NCBI GenBank assembly: GCA_018902385.1
Contig: JABSSW010000003.1
Span: 744,001 to 808,000, forward strand
From: Physcia stellaris
Lineage: Eukaryota; Ascomycota; Lecanoromycetes; Caliciales; Physciaceae
DNA: 64,000 bases
Reading direction: 5' to 3'
In this document: positions 21,660 through 32,992 of the stretch, one piece after another
Layout: every line of letters begins with the position of its first letter
Numbering within the stretch: the stretch's first letter is position 1
Position numbers and translations under genes: made by a program
Notes under the pieces: model-generated
The model's database searches: none
What the model was told of the DNA's origin: nothing
The model's input: only the letters and a program-made list of their open reading frames with translations

Positions 21660-22927
21660 ATGTCGCAAACAAGTTCCAAGGAGGATGTCGACGGGACGCT
21701 GCAACGCCAGATTTCCCGTAGGTGTTTCCAATTGTATGCGGGTATGAGCTCAAAGCTTTAGTAGAGCTAGACGAACAAATCGAAAAGTTGAAGCAGCCTC
21801 CTTTAACCGAAATCGATCGTGTCAGAGCCACGGAGCAATGTCTAGCAGACCTTGCACGTTTCTCCGACCAAGTCAGAACTATATTATCTCGGCTCCCTGC
21901 ACACGATCAGCGCTTTTATTCAGACGTACGGCATCTGTGCTTATATCTTGTAAGTGATTACAACCGCTAACAACATGTACTGTACAGGCAATCAAGGCAC
22001 TGAATGAGAAACTCGAGCAAGTCAAAGCTTCTTCTGCCCCGAGGCGTAAATTTGCTTTCAAGAGCAGACCTTCGAAACCAATTCCCAAAGCTGCCGTAGA
22101 AGGCTTGCCCGAGGTTCCAGGACATCCTGGGCAAGATGATCTAGATGAGTCGCATGACGATGGCCAGTTTGCTCGGACTAAAACCAACTCTATCGAAAAC
22201 CCCACAATCGTTGGATCAAGGTCAGAGTATGTGGCTTTGCCGCTACTAGCACCATCCGACGAAGTATCTCAGGCTTCTGCTTCCATAATTGACGTTCAAG
22301 ACTGTACTCTGGATATATGTGCGCAATCACTTTGTAAATCACCATTGGCCAAACTCCAGATTTCCAACGCACGGCAGAGCTTGGTCCTTTGCGGCCATGT
22401 TGATGGATCAGTGCTCTTCTCGGAATCACAAGACTGCGTCCTACTTGTCACAAGCGGTCAAATGCGTCTGTACAAGTGCGAGAATTGCGTTGTCTATCTA
22501 CATTGCACTAGTAAACCTATCATAGAGCTTAGTCATGATATCAAATTTGCACCACTGCCAGACATATTTGTAAGTCATCCCTTGTGAGGAGTTTGCTCAT
22601 CGTCGTTGCAAGATAATTCAGATTGTATCCCACGCTCGCCTTCCCGAAGCGCAACCCCTGTCAGCCACGAGACTGATACCCGGCCAGCAATGTACGGATT
22701 CACAGCACCAGAAGTCAAACACTTGGGATCAGGTTGAAGACTTCAATTGGCTACATGCGGACCAAAACCCTCACTGGACAGTTATTGCGGCTAGGGATAG
22801 GATCTCCAACGAACTGTGGCAAGATGCTTCTAATGGGAAAAACGAGCGTCAGACATTATGCAAAATACTCATGGCAAGCATCCGTCAGACTCAAAACATG
22901 CAAAATAGCCTTATCCCAACAGAATAA
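21660..22927 (+). CDS. Tubulin-folding cofactor C (TBCC) homologue
   Basis: The N-terminal spectrin-like region reads ALVELDEQIEKL, CLADLARFSDQVRTILSRLP and AHDQRFYSD, then across intron 21943-21988 AIKALNEKLEQVKAS. A linker leads to the C-CAP/cofactor C-like domain: SIIDVQDCTLDICAQ, CGHVDGSVLFSESQDCVLLV, QMRLYKCENCVVYLHCTSKP and IIELSHDIKFAPLP. After an intron beginning GTAAGT near 22570 the last exon gives WDQVEDFNWLHADQNPHWTV and ends at 22927. TBCC is the GTPase-activating partner of cofactors D and E that releases folded alpha/beta-tubulin; in TBCC domains the catalytic Arg lies in a QxR motif, here QMR. The start is uncertain: the ATG at 21660 reaches the main frame only through a 38-base intron or across a one-base shift near 21735. 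Confidence 0.85.
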
Positions 22928-23193
22928 GAGAGTATCATAGCAACAAAGAACCACCCCACCGTCCCGACCGGAACGCGTCCCAAATCGCTAGATATACCTT
23001 CAGGATGTTGTTTGACCTCGTGCTCGATCCTCGACCCGCGAGCCCCACACAATTCAACCGAAGTAAACCCTGCTCAGCTTGACAAGAGCGCCAGTCGAAG
23101 CTAGCTGTCCCAGCATCGAGTAAGCCGTGATGGATAAGGCCTGACGTGCCTCGGATTCTATCATCGGATAAGGCCTGTACTACCTGAATCTTT
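22928..23193. other. Short spacer between convergent genes
   Basis: Holds the 3' ends of the cofactor C (+) and RING (-) genes. A short imperfect repeat ATAAGGCCTG occurs at about 23134 and 23167. Nothing else seen. Confidence 0.35.
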
Positions 23194-23709
23194 TTAAAAG
23201 AATAAAAACCGGACCTCGACGTTGACGTGAAAAAGTCTCAACCGGATGAGTCTTTGCTGCTTTTCTTTGAAGAGGATTTGTCGGCACCATGGACATCTAT
23301 ACTTACGTTGTCCTCGATTGCGGCAGGTCTTGAGGTGTTTCATTAGGCAAACATCGCCTATGCCATGCTTACAGGGTAGCACTAACCCTATTTCCCTGTG
23401 ACTGCCTAAGCCATATGCTTCCAAGCAGATACGGCACTCGTGGTTTTCGAAGTCTTGCATCCGAGGAAGTTGAGCAACAAACGCGGGTATTGTTGCACGT
23501 TGACAGAAAAACTTTCGCTCCCAACTGAACCCACACATCTTCAATGCACGTATATTCTTCTTACACAGGCTGCGAGGTTGTCTGTCAGTTTTCGATAGTA
23601 CAACAGAGAATTGACTGTATATCAGGATGTTAGAGATTTTTGCGACGACCGAGAGTCCACTGTGATATGGTGCTGTAACTTCATGACTGGTAATTGTATA
23701 CTCAGACAA
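23194..23709 (-). CDS. RING-finger protein, likely E3 ubiquitin ligase
   Basis: Single-exon frame of 171 codons. Residues about 90-150 form a RING-type zinc finger: CRIC, then LPCKHGIGDVCLMKHLKTC, then YRCPWCRQ. That gives the order C-x2-C ... C-x-H ... C ... C-x2-C, with several spare Cys/His near the second pair. RING domains bind two zinc ions and recruit E2 enzymes. Outside the finger the protein is basic with no other domain; the last residues are hydrophobic (VEVRFLFF). Start codon uncertain, since an upstream or internal Met could also serve. No substrate can be inferred. Confidence 0.7.
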   Translation of the reverse strand: MSEYTITSHEVTAPYHSGLSVVAKISNILIYSQFSVVLSKTDRQPRSLCKKNIRALKMCGFSWERKFFCQRATIPAFVAQLPRMQDFENHECRICLEAYGLGSHREIGLVLPCKHGIGDVCLMKHLKTCRNRGQRKYRCPWCRQILFKEKQQRLIRLRLFHVNVEVRFLFF

Positions 23710-23962
23710 GGAGTAGAGGCATCAGGCTCTCAATGCCATTGTTTGCGCCATTGTACTATAATGGCGATTTCACATTAACGATGCTTTGTCCTCGACAAAG
23801 AGATTATTGTATTGTCGTCCACAGTTGGATATTTTATAGATCCATGACCTTTGCCTTTTACCTAACTACTGAGTCCTCTCTCTGGCAACCTGTTAGCACT
23901 GACAAAACGCAAGTGTCTGGACCTACACATTCTTTCCATACCTGTTTCAAAGCTACTACGGG

Positions 23963-24904
23963 ATGGATAACCGAACCGTTGAGTTTCCGTTTGGCCGCCA
24001 ACCTTTGACAGGTCTGCTTACTAGAAGGAAAAAGTCAAACACGGTATCATCTCGCCCTCTCCATTTATACGCAGCTCCCACCACCGCAGTCTCGACTCCT
24101 CCCCAGCCGTCACCTCGTTATCCTTTCGCTCCTCCTTCCACACCTTGCTTGAATGAGCGGTCAACGGAGGCCCAAGTAGGACCGACAGTAAGGTGTCCTC
24201 CTTCCCCATTTACGCTAGCCACTGCTTTCAATTTGAATGACCTCCCCAACTTGGAGCCCACGAATGACCCTAGTGTTGGTACCATGCTAGCAAACACGGA
24301 GCACTTAGCGTCAATGGAGCGTCTACGAGTCCAGGTTGATTCTACCAATCATATTCACGCCTGGCTCAGCGATGTACCGGACATCACTGCAAGTCCTCTG
24401 TCACGAAATCCCTCAGTGAGGAGGAAGCCCACACTGACACCTCATCAGAGGATGACCAGACGTCTAACGTCGCTTCAGCTTCGAGAGAAAGATGAACAGC
24501 AAGTCGACCGCCTGCCTTCAACAACAGCAATCACCGAAGAGGCAAGTGACAAACCAGAGTCATCGGGACCATTACCCGTTCGTGGGCTGTCAAGCCCTGG
24601 CGTTATCGGTACTCTCAAGCCTGCGACAGCAGACTCTGCGTTGTTGGAATTGGCAGAAGCGAAGGCGAGGATTGAAGCGTACCAAAGAACAGCAGAGTAT
24701 CAAGAATATCTGGAAGATAAGGAGATGCTTTCATCCCTCACGGGGGCCCTCGTAAAAAAAACTCTAAAGGAACGCATCGAGTTTTTCGAATCACTAGAGG
24801 CGAAGACTATCCGAAAGAGAATCACTGACTACGAGGCGACGGGGCCTCATAAGGTGTATCTGGCCGATTTGGCGCTTGTGGAAGCGTATGGGAGTGCTGT
24901 GTAA
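23963..24904 (+). CDS. Unknown protein with C-terminal helical region
   Basis: Single exon, 313 residues. The first 200 are Pro/Ser/Thr-rich with scattered Arg (probably disordered). From about residue 220 the chain is helical and charged: SALLELAEAKARIEAYQRTA, YQEYLEDKEMLSSLTGALVK and ERIEFFESLEAKTIRKRITD. The heptad-like leucines suggest a coiled coil. No signal peptide, membrane segment or cysteine pattern. Function not recognised. The 253-base gap to the divergent RING gene probably holds a two-way promoter. Confidence 0.7.
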   Translation: MDNRTVEFPFGRQPLTGLLTRRKKSNTVSSRPLHLYAAPTTAVSTPPQPSPRYPFAPPSTPCLNERSTEAQVGPTVRCPPSPFTLATAFNLNDLPNLEPTNDPSVGTMLANTEHLASMERLRVQVDSTNHIHAWLSDVPDITASPLSRNPSVRRKPTLTPHQRMTRRLTSLQLREKDEQQVDRLPSTTAITEEASDKPESSGPLPVRGLSSPGVIGTLKPATADSALLELAEAKARIEAYQRTAEYQEYLEDKEMLSSLTGALVKKTLKERIEFFESLEAKTIRKRITDYEATGPHKVYLADLALVEAYGSAV

Positions 24905-26099
24905 GAGAGACACGTTATGTCTGAGTAGACAAAGTCATGCTGTTCGGTAGTCGGCTTTGTTGTAATTCTATCTAAGAAGTTAAAATAGTCATTCAACGAG
25001 ACACACGACTTAGTACATAGAGAGGTAATAATGACAAATCTTTCTAATTTACTTATTAAAGGCCGATAAAGCCATGCTACCAACCACCTGTGAACCCATG
25101 CTATGAGTCCTCCTTCACACAGGTAGGCACCTCTCCTAAACCTACTGCTTCCCTTTCCCTCTCTCTCTCTCTATCCTTCTCCAAAGCCTCAGACAAGCCG
25201 AGCGCCTCAATGAAAGAAAAACATTCGCATCAACCGGCAGCAGTGTAAGGCCAGCGACACAGTTGCACCGGACCAGTGAGCGAGCCCACAAACGAATCCA
25301 GCACAGAGATGCAAAAATAGGCATAATCATTGATGGTCACCGTGGTGACATTTCAGCGATTAGACTGAATAGAACAGATACTACACTTTGATCTAAGCCA
25401 GAGTGGCAAAGAGAGCTGGAGAGAAAAGGGAAGGGAGAGAGGGAGGGCGAGGGCGCTTTTATGTAGGTGAGGGTGAGTGCCGGGTAGGTGTTGGGTGAGG
25501 ATTTACGCTTTAGGCAGCTGTGGTTGAGTCAACGCCCAGACGCTAGTCTGGAGTGAAGCGAGTGTATCGGCTGGATCATAACGCCGAGATGTACGTTTGC
25601 TGGGTGAGGCTGAAACCAGCAACGGCAATTATGTGGTGGAGAGGATCGTCGAGATGAGTGACGCCCAAGTTGGGCTGTTCCACCAGCTCTTTCGTAAGGT
25701 TTTCCTGTTCCCCAAGTCCGCCCTCTCCAAGGTATGTGTAGTTCAATTTTGTTTCTTGTCTCCAGTCCGTTTTGATTTCTTCAGGTCTAGCCTCAAAATT
25801 TATAAAAAATTTGAACGAAATCTCTTTTCTTACCTCTTCTTCATTCTTGTAGCCGGGATAGAGTTAGGCGCCGTAAAATTGTGAATGATGATGTACCACA
25901 AGCCCGTTCTGGGATTATAGATGATTTTGTATGTTCGGACCTCTAGAATTGGTCCCGTTTCCAAGTCAGGCGACCAGCTTCAGCTTTTTCATTAATTCTA
26001 TTCCAAGGCTCAGTTCTATGCGCGGCCAGTGATTCAAGAACGTCTTTCTTATTTGTGCGACGTTTTTATTGTACTAACATAAAATGACAGTTATTCTCA
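24905..26099. other. Intergenic 1.2 kb; weak ORF at 25654-25734
   Basis: Contains a CT run (about 25157-25171) and a purine-rich run (25400-25455). An ATG at 25654 begins MSDAQVGLFHQLFRKVFLF and PKSALSK before a GTATGT donor-like site at 25732, which could be a first exon, but no continuing exon is convincing. A CATAAAATGACAG stretch just before 26092 looks like a 3' splice site in the leader of the next gene. Confidence 0.4.
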
Positions 26100-27898
26100 A
26101 TGGATTCGTCCAATACCGCGGCAGCATGGCTTTCATTCACAGTCACCGCAGTCGGTTTGGGGTCATTGATGACTCAAGCTAGCGCGATTCGAGAACAAAT
26201 GGATCCATTCTACAATACTCGCGGAGCCGAGCATCTTGGGACCTGGGTGTCAAGGCAGATATCCTCGCCCTGGTATCGAATAGCCAGACCCTCACCTGTC
26301 GGGTACGTCTTTTCGTAGCGTTTGTCTCCCCTCCTAGATAGTTTGGTGGGACGTAAGGTTCGTAGCACTGCATTGCTCCATAGACACGTCATTCGATCCG
26401 ACAGTTTCTACAGTCTGGCGATACTGACTCCGGAACCTCCAACAGTCCCAAAATCATAGCTAAGTTGAGCGATGGATTCTGCGGGATTAATACCATCTAC
26501 GTCAGCCGACTGCCCTTTGAGCAGACGGGCAAAGCAAACTGGACAGCGCTACTTGCTGTCCTCCATAAGAAGCAATTGTTGGCTTCTAGGACACCACCAT
26601 TTGACCCTGTCACTGCAGAGAAGAAAGAAGGTGTCTTCGTGATCGAGATCGAAGGAAAGTCCAATATTCCCATCGAGTCGCCCTCATGGTCTTCTTTACC
26701 CACTCGACCGCTTGTGCGTCATGGGTCCACAGCTTGCACTGTAGTATCCCGAGCTACACTGATCACAGTACTATCCTTAACCAACGCGAGGTGCATCTTC
26801 CGACACAGCGGGGCAGCCGGCCATCGCGCAGCATACGCTTCCTACAGTGGACAATGGTATATCGAGTGGCCTCTGGGCGGACCAGCTGTTATTCACTTTG
26901 CGGCCCATGATTCGCACTCAATGTCCAGTGACGTCTACCCTGCATCATTCGAGAGACGTATAGATAAATGCATCCAAATGACCGCAGGGGTCATTGTAGC
27001 GCCAGAGCCAAGTAAATTCAAATGTGCATTTCCAGGCCGAAAACCACCAGGGGAGTGGATCTTAGAATACCAACCAAAAGGATTCCCTGGAGCTCATGGA
27101 AGCAGACACTTATACAATATGATGGGTGGTAAAGTTTATGAGGTCGACTTCTTGTTTGCCCGGAAGGTCGAATCAGGTAGAGGTATTCCGGAGAACACAC
27201 TAGAGCTTGAGGTACCTAGTACAGAAAAGGGGCTCAATGCTACATTCTTCGTTGCACTCGAAGATCAGGAACGGTTGGCACATCTAATGGATTGTCTCCC
27301 ATGGTCACCTTTATCTTGGTCAATTCATCGCGGCCTCCGGGATGTTCTTCTCGCCTTTTCGAAATCAACAATGGACAAATTTCGCAAGAACTTTGCTCGA
27401 ACACTTCGAGAAGCTATTGAGAAAAGGCCGGATAGACTTGAAGCCAAAAGCTGGGAAGCGAAATTCATTAGAGAAAGTATACCGGATATCGCTTTCAGCT
27501 CTGTAATGGCAGGGGAAGGCAATTCAGGCGACTCGGTAAGAGTGGTCACCGATGCCGCCTTGCTCTTGTGGGAAGGTACCACAACCGGATTGGATGAAAC
27601 TACGTTTTGGAGAGATCAATGGCGGTCGCCTTCCCCAGCCGACTGTCCCCTAACACCCCAGATGGTGGTGGCATTGACCAAGTGCTTCGTGCTAGAGTGG
27701 AGCGTAGAGTTCGATTATCAGATTTACCACGACTTTCCGGCTGAGCTGCTTTTTGGACAAAGCTTGGATTTGGAAGGCAGCAGAGATTGTTACGGCCCCG
27801 GGGTCTACGAAAACGGCCACAGCTATGTCTCAAGGACCGGGAAACCATCACATGAGCCAACGCCTGGGACTGCCGGAGCCTTAGGCTTAGCTATCTAG
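26100..27898 (+). CDS. Conserved unknown fungal protein (large expanded family)
   Basis: Two exons (26100-26302 and 26446-27898) sum to 1656 bases, 551 residues. The splice (GG/T) joins PSPVG to PKIIAKLSDGFCGINTIYVS. The N-terminus has a hydrophobic stretch, AAWLSFTVTAVGLGSLMTQA, then IREQMDPFYNTRGAEHLGTW, resembling a type of lineage-expanded fungal protein with WLSFGVTAxGLGSLxTQA openings. The middle contains SYSGQWYIEWPLGGPAVIHF and PPGEWILEYQPKG; the C-terminal half is helical and ends in a Gly/Pro-rich tail. No enzyme motif recognised. The opening hydrophobic segment could be a membrane anchor. An intron in the 5' leader is likely just upstream. Confidence 0.78.
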
Positions 27899-29113
27899 CG
27901 AAGATCCACTGTGCCGCAACCGATGATGGTCTTCAATCAGCATCACATTCAGTCACGCCACGCCTCACGAACACAAGTCATGATCGAGTCTGCTGTTAGT
28001 CAGAGAGGGCGTTCAATCTGCTTTGGATTAACAGAATTACTTTTTGATTCTGGGTGCTAGGCTGACCGAGCTCATCGATGTAAAATTGTGGCAACAGCAC
28101 CAACGAGGATGATGGTGAAGTAGGCCCTGGATAGGAAGACATTGAACAATTGTTACCAGCAAGGGCCAGGAGACAAGATGGACAAGGACATCTGAAGCCC
28201 ATGCCTTGTGTGCATTGGCGAAGATGGATTCTGTTCGCCCCGAGAACATTACACAACATCACTGACCTTCGCCTCCTTACCGGCAACCCTTCGCCCAGCA
28301 TGACAAACGTAGGATTGCAAAAAGCGAGACAATACCACTAGCAGCCCAAGTGCGAATATTCAACTAGCGTTTACCATAGAGACGGCGACTGCTCCCTTTA
28401 TGAGACATCCCAATTACTTCTTCAACAATGAGGGCCCAGCAGAGATGATAGCTGATGACGTCCTACTTCTCTCTCCGAACTGAGAACAGCGAATCGTTTT
28501 CCCGAGATTAGCTACATAGCGCTCTCCACAAATATAAATACATCCTAAGGTGAGGTTTTTAATTCCTAAAACCCTCGGAAGCAGATGTTTTCCCAGGCTT
28601 GGGAACCGGCAGTCACACTATCGTCCCATCCTCTATATCAGACATAACGGCTTCCAGAGATGGCATCGTGTACGACTTCCGACGAAAATTGCAGCGAGAT
28701 ATACATCCAGGTTCTTGTCCCAGGTATGTTGAAGGTGGACAGGCTTCCAAAGTCGGGGATGCATGATTTTGGTATTTTCTTCTTGATAGAATTGTAACGG
28801 TCTTACTGCAATGCTTGATTCTGGGTTTTGCCTTGGATGCGATGGTAGCGGTGGCGGTAGCAGTGCTAACGGCTGTTGTTGTTCGAAGAAATTTTTGTAG
28901 AGGAGCAATTGTTGTTTGATTGGTTTATTCAACTGACGTTTTTCGAACATTCACTTAAAGCTATGCATGAAGTAGACAACAGCATCTACTGTGCCACCAC
29001 TGACTACGTCTCTCAAGTACAAAATGTTGGGGTCTGCCACTCATGGTGGTATTCGTCATGATCGCCGTCGACGAAACACCCATATTGATGCAAAACGCCC
29101 AACACCCATCCAC
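27899..29113. other. Intergenic 1.2 kb
   Basis: No supported gene. An AAATATAAATAC stretch near 28534 is TATA-like but has no clear gene after it. Short frames on both strands lack recognisable motifs. Confidence 0.4.
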
Positions 29114-30456
29114 TCACTTCAACCTCCTCCCCCCGCCCTTCCTCCAATTCCACACCGCCTCCGTAGCCGTAACCCACACGCTTCTATTCCCACCACTAAA
29201 CCCCCCCTCCTTCCCCGCCGCCTCAAGCAACCCATCAACGACCCTCCCCTTCTCAATCTCATTCCAAAGCCCCTCACACAGCGCCCCTGCCCCCTCCTCT
29301 TCCTCCTCCTCCGCAACCTCCTCCCCAAACTCCCCCTCCCCAATCGATACAATATCCTCCCCAGCGTCTGCATCGCGATACACCTCTGACTCGGGAAACT
29401 GCTGCGCGCCAAATGCGCCAGCTCGGGGATCGTGTAGCCCGCCGAGCCGGGGGCCGAGGAGTGGTGGTGCAGGCCCATTGTGCTGGGCAGCTGGCCGCTG
29501 AGGCGGGGCGGGAGCAGGTGGCCTTGGAAGTCGAAGCGGAGGGCTGCGGGGGGGAGGGAGGGGGTGGTGGGTGAGTAGGAGGAGGTGCGGGGGAGGGGCG
29601 CCATCCAGGAGAGGCGGGAGGGGTCGTTGGGGAGGGTGGGGAAGTATTTGGTGTGTAGGTCCGAGAGGAAGGTGGGGGAGGAGGGGTCTAGGTCTGGTGG
29701 GTGGGAGGGGGAGGGGGTGGTTTGGGGTTCTGAGGGTGGATGGGAGTCTTGGGAGGGGTTTGCCGATGGCGCGTCGCCGTTTGAGAGGGTCGTGTTGTCG
29801 GGTTGAGTGGCGGTCAGGGCGGTGGGCTCGGGGGTGTCGAATGTAACTTTCTTTGGTTGCTTTTTGGGCTTCGTACTGGATTGTTCCTCGTTTTGGAGTG
29901 TGGGATCTTGCCGGTCGTAGGTGGATGTATCGTCGATGTTTGCCTTCTTCAGCAATGCCTCCAGAACAGATGGGTTCAACCCGGACAAGAGCTCTTTCTG
30001 GGCTTCTTCAATCTCCTCCGTTGACATCTGGGCGAGCTTCTGATCATTTTCGTCGCTGATGCGTTGACGCTCGCTCTTGCTGTCTACCCACTCCCCAACG
30101 GTTGTGGGCTGAGATTGCCCATGTTGCCTAAAAGGATCTTGCGGCGCCAAAGGTGCTTTCTGTGAGGTATCCTCGATTTGAGTGAGACCATTATTGGTAG
30201 GCTTCTTTGCTATTCCTTGTTTGAAGGCAGAGGGTTTTGCTCGCTTCTTGTGTGCTGGGAAGCCCGTCTCCGAGCTCTTGATTTTCGGCGGTGACGGTGG
30301 TTTGGCCTCAGCATTTGGTATACGTTCCTTGACGTCTTTGACAAGACTGAAGAAAGATCCCGCTGGCGAGGCCTGATTTGGGGACTTTGGGTGGTCAGTC
30401 TCGTCGTCCGAGTCTAGGTCTAAGTCAATGTGGAATCTCTGACCTCGCACTGCCAT
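29114..30456 (-). CDS. RPAP1/RBA50 homologue (RNA polymerase II assembly), reading frame interrupted
   Basis: Starts MAVRGQRFHIDLDLDSDDE. Residues about 120-175 match the RPAP1 N-terminal domain: VGEWVDSKSERQRISDENDQ, then EEAQKELLSGLNPSVLEALL. After a Pro/Ser/Thr linker the RPAP1 C-terminal domain begins: KYFPTLPNDPSRLSWM, ALRFDFQGHLLPPRLS, AGYTIPELAHLARSSFPSQR and LGRILYRLG. At that point (about 29348, inside the G-rich run GGGGAGGGGG) the frame must move by one base to continue EGEFGEEVAEE, ALCEGLWNEIEKGRVVDGLL and VTATEAVWNWRKGGGRRLK, stop at 29114. One missing base in the run explains it. Yeast Rba50 and human RPAP1 help assemble and import RNA polymerase II. Either a sequence error or a real truncation. 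Confidence 0.87.
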
Positions 30457-30816
30457 CGCAAAGTTGTGTCAGGAGAATGAAGCGAATACACTCGTGGGAG
30501 GTCAGCAATGCTAGTTTATTTGGGGGCGTGGGAGATCATGAGGATGACATAGCAGAGTCGCAGGTGTTGAAGACTGTGTGGTTGAAGAACGCCAATCCGC
30601 ACGAAATCATGAGATGGCGAGGGCATCATTTTCGAAACCCTGCAATACCTTATCACTTTGATACGATAAAATTAGGAAAGTATAAATTTAGCTGAATAGT
30701 TTTACTCAATCGTTCTATCATTTTCACGCTCCCAAGCTGCTAGACAGCCAGGCCTATCCTGACAAATGGCTTTCTCATTCATAATCTCACATCGCCGCTA
30801 GTTGACTTCCTAGCAC
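30457..30816. other. Spacer upstream of the RPAP1 gene
   Basis: 360 bases: the 5' flank of RPAP1 (-) and the 3' flank of Mog1 (-). Nothing else seen. Confidence 0.4.
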
Positions 30817-31869
30817 CTATTTGTCTTCCCCCATTTCTACATCCTCCTGCTTCTGACTCTCTTCTCCACCAAAAAGACCCCAATCTTTGATCTCTAGAGT
30901 TTGAAGCACTTCGTCCCTCACCCTCAAACCCTCTTCGACCCAACTTCCAAAGTGCCCATTTTCGAAATCAACGTCTTCTCGTTTTCCCTGTCCAGCGAGA
31001 AGACCAGAGGCCGCAGAAGGGGTGCTTGTATCGATCTGACTTTCTATATGAGGAAGGTTGATCGTGATGACTAAATCCGTAGACTTGGAAACCAGTCGGA
31101 CGAGCGTCATAAGAATGGTGGTACTGCTGGGAGCTAGGGGAGAGACAGGTGGAACTGGAGGCGCCGTGCTTGCTACGAGCGTGAGCGCTGGTGTGGCAGG
31201 ACTATACGATATTCTCGCGTTAGCAGATGTTGTAGCTCGAACCTTAGGGCTTCTGTTCCCTCCCGTAGTGATAGACCGTTTCAGAAGATGTGAGGATGCA
31301 GCATCCGGGAGTTGACTTACGCAAAATGTGCGAATTGGACGGCGGAAGATTGCCATATTTTGCTGTTGTCGCCAGGATTGACAATGTCGTGGAAGTGATA
31401 TTCGAGAGCTTCTTGGAGTTCAGGTAGATGGACGACGCGCTCGGCAAGGTCGAAGATAATTGAAGCGAATCCAGTGCTTGACAGATAGATCTCCTGATGG
31501 TCGGGTACTGGGCGAATGTCACTGAGCTGTTCGTTAGACGGTTCAGAATGTCGCTAGCAAAAAGGCTCATGACAAAAGTCAGGGGGAAAAAGCTATTCCA
31601 TAAAGCTATCAGAGTGACTCCCTTACTGGCAAGTGAATGCATGATTTATAAGAAAGTAGGATCATCCATATGTTCCTCCCGCGATGCAGCGGCAGGAGCA
31701 ATCAAGGAAACGGCAAACGATTATTGTGACGTGGAGATATCGCAGCTCGAAAAAAATGACCTATTAAATGTTTGAAATAGTCATACCTGACATCAGCAAA
31801 GCCCGATGGAAGATTGACCGTCATTGCTCCTCCGTAGAGTTCTATGTGTCGGAATTCGGCTGTGGCCAT
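30817..31869 (-). CDS. MOG1: Mog1, Ran-binding nuclear import factor
   Basis: Three exons (31869-31787, 31521-31321, 31201-30817) sum to 669 bases, 222 residues. Starts MATAEFRHIELYGGAMTVNL and reads LPSGFADV-SDIRPVPDHQE across intron 1 (265 bases, long for this region). It continues TGFASIIFDLAERV, ALEYHFHDIVNPGD and SSAVQFAHFA. Intron 2 ends after a CTAAC branch and TATAG, giving APATPALTL. The last exon has ILMTLVRLVSKSTDLVITIN, LPHIE and QTLEIKDWGLFGG. These are the ordered Mog1/PsbP-fold segments. Mog1 binds Ran (Gsp1) in the nucleus and promotes nucleotide release, supporting protein import. A Pro/Ser-rich insertion around residue 105 is longer than in yeast Mog1. Confidence 0.9.
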
Positions 31870-32503
31870 GGTGAGAGGGAAAATTAGGCAGGTGAACCTG
31901 AATTGGAGAGAAGTCGGGAATTATTGGGCGTTGTAAAAAGACTCTAGTTTATACGTTGGTGCAATTTCAGTGAATGAGTACTTTATAGTCGACTTCAAGT
32001 TGGAAGGCAACCACAGGCTGCACCTAGGCATCCGAAGTGCCTAGAACGGTGATTTCGAAAAGTAGCATAATTGCACCAGTCAAAATTGGTAGAGTCTGAG
32101 CAGTAGCGGAGTCAGTAAGTGAAAATGACAGGACTAAGGAATCGTTGCGAGTCTTGCGTCGATATGTGGTAGTCAAGCCACGGCACAAGCGATGGTTGCA
32201 AGGTAGAGCAAACCCTAAACCCACTTCGTCGGCTGGTTCAAGAAATGCCTGCAAAATTCGCTCCACCTTTTTTGCTCATTCTGAAGCCCTGGACGCTTTC
32301 TGGTTCTACCATATCAGCGATTCTTCTTGGGAGTATACCCAGATGCGTAGAGAAGTATTCGAGAATTCCAGGATTAGCGTCAGGTGTACCTGTGCTATGC
32401 TCGAGACGGGAGCCATTGTGCTATCCCTCTACCCATACACGTGAGACTATCAAAGTTCATTTTTGTCTATCTTCGTCGATGTTGGTAATATTGATCTTCA
32501 GTA
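31870..32503. other. Intergenic 0.6 kb
   Basis: Mog1 promoter and the 3' flank of the Bud20 gene. Frames are short. No structure recognised. Confidence 0.4.
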
Positions 32504-32992
32504 TTAACCACTGTTCTCGAGTTCCATAGTAGCGGCCTTTTCTTCAAGTATTGCAAGAGCGGAAGGCTTTCTGGAACCGTTATCCGTTGTCAGACCGATA
32601 GCAGCTTCAGCCTCTTTCTGTGAATAAGGCTCGTCTTTGAGAGCTCGTACCCTTGTAGATTTTTAGTACGTAGTTCTTGAGTACACCTTAAGCATCGAGG
32701 ATGTCGATTCTAACCTTCTCTTGTGGGGTTTCCCCTTTTGATGTTGCAACAAGCTGTGCTCGCCTTCAAAGAATTTCCCACATTCTATGCAATAAAATTC
32801 CCCCAGGCCAGGGAGATCCTCTACAGGCTTCGAACTCTTATGCTGAGCAAGATGTTTCTCGGAGCGGAGATCGGCGTGAATCTGATCAAGGCCTCTGCGG
32901 TGTCATAACTTCAGTTCCAAACCCACATCCAGAATCAGAAAGGTCACAACGTACCTGGTCAATCGTTTGGTCTTGACTCGTTGTGGTGCCAT
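32504..32992 (-). CDS. BUD20: Bud20/ZNF593-like zinc finger, 60S ribosome biogenesis factor
   Basis: Missed by simple ORF calling because it has three short exons. Exon 1 from 32992 gives MAPQRVKTKRLTR. Exon 2 gives GLDQIHADLRSEKHLAQHKS, KPVEDLPGLGEFYCIECGKF and FEGEHSLLQHQKGKPHKRR, a single U1-type C2H2 finger (C-x2-C ... H-x5-H). Exon 3 gives VRALKDEPYSQKEAEAAIGL and ends LEEKAATMELENSG at 32504. Basic N-terminus, D-(L/I)D-QI-H-DL, zinc finger and RVKxLKxxPYTQxEAE tail are the full Bud20 layout, about 125 residues. Bud20 joins pre-60S particles in the nucleus and helps export them. It is divergent from the aconitase gene, 331 bases apart. Confidence 0.9.

Noticed and set aside
29571-30059. 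Gly/Trp-rich and other plus ORFs
   Set aside because: Antisense shadows of the RPAP1 gene; composition reflects Pro/Ser codons read backwards.
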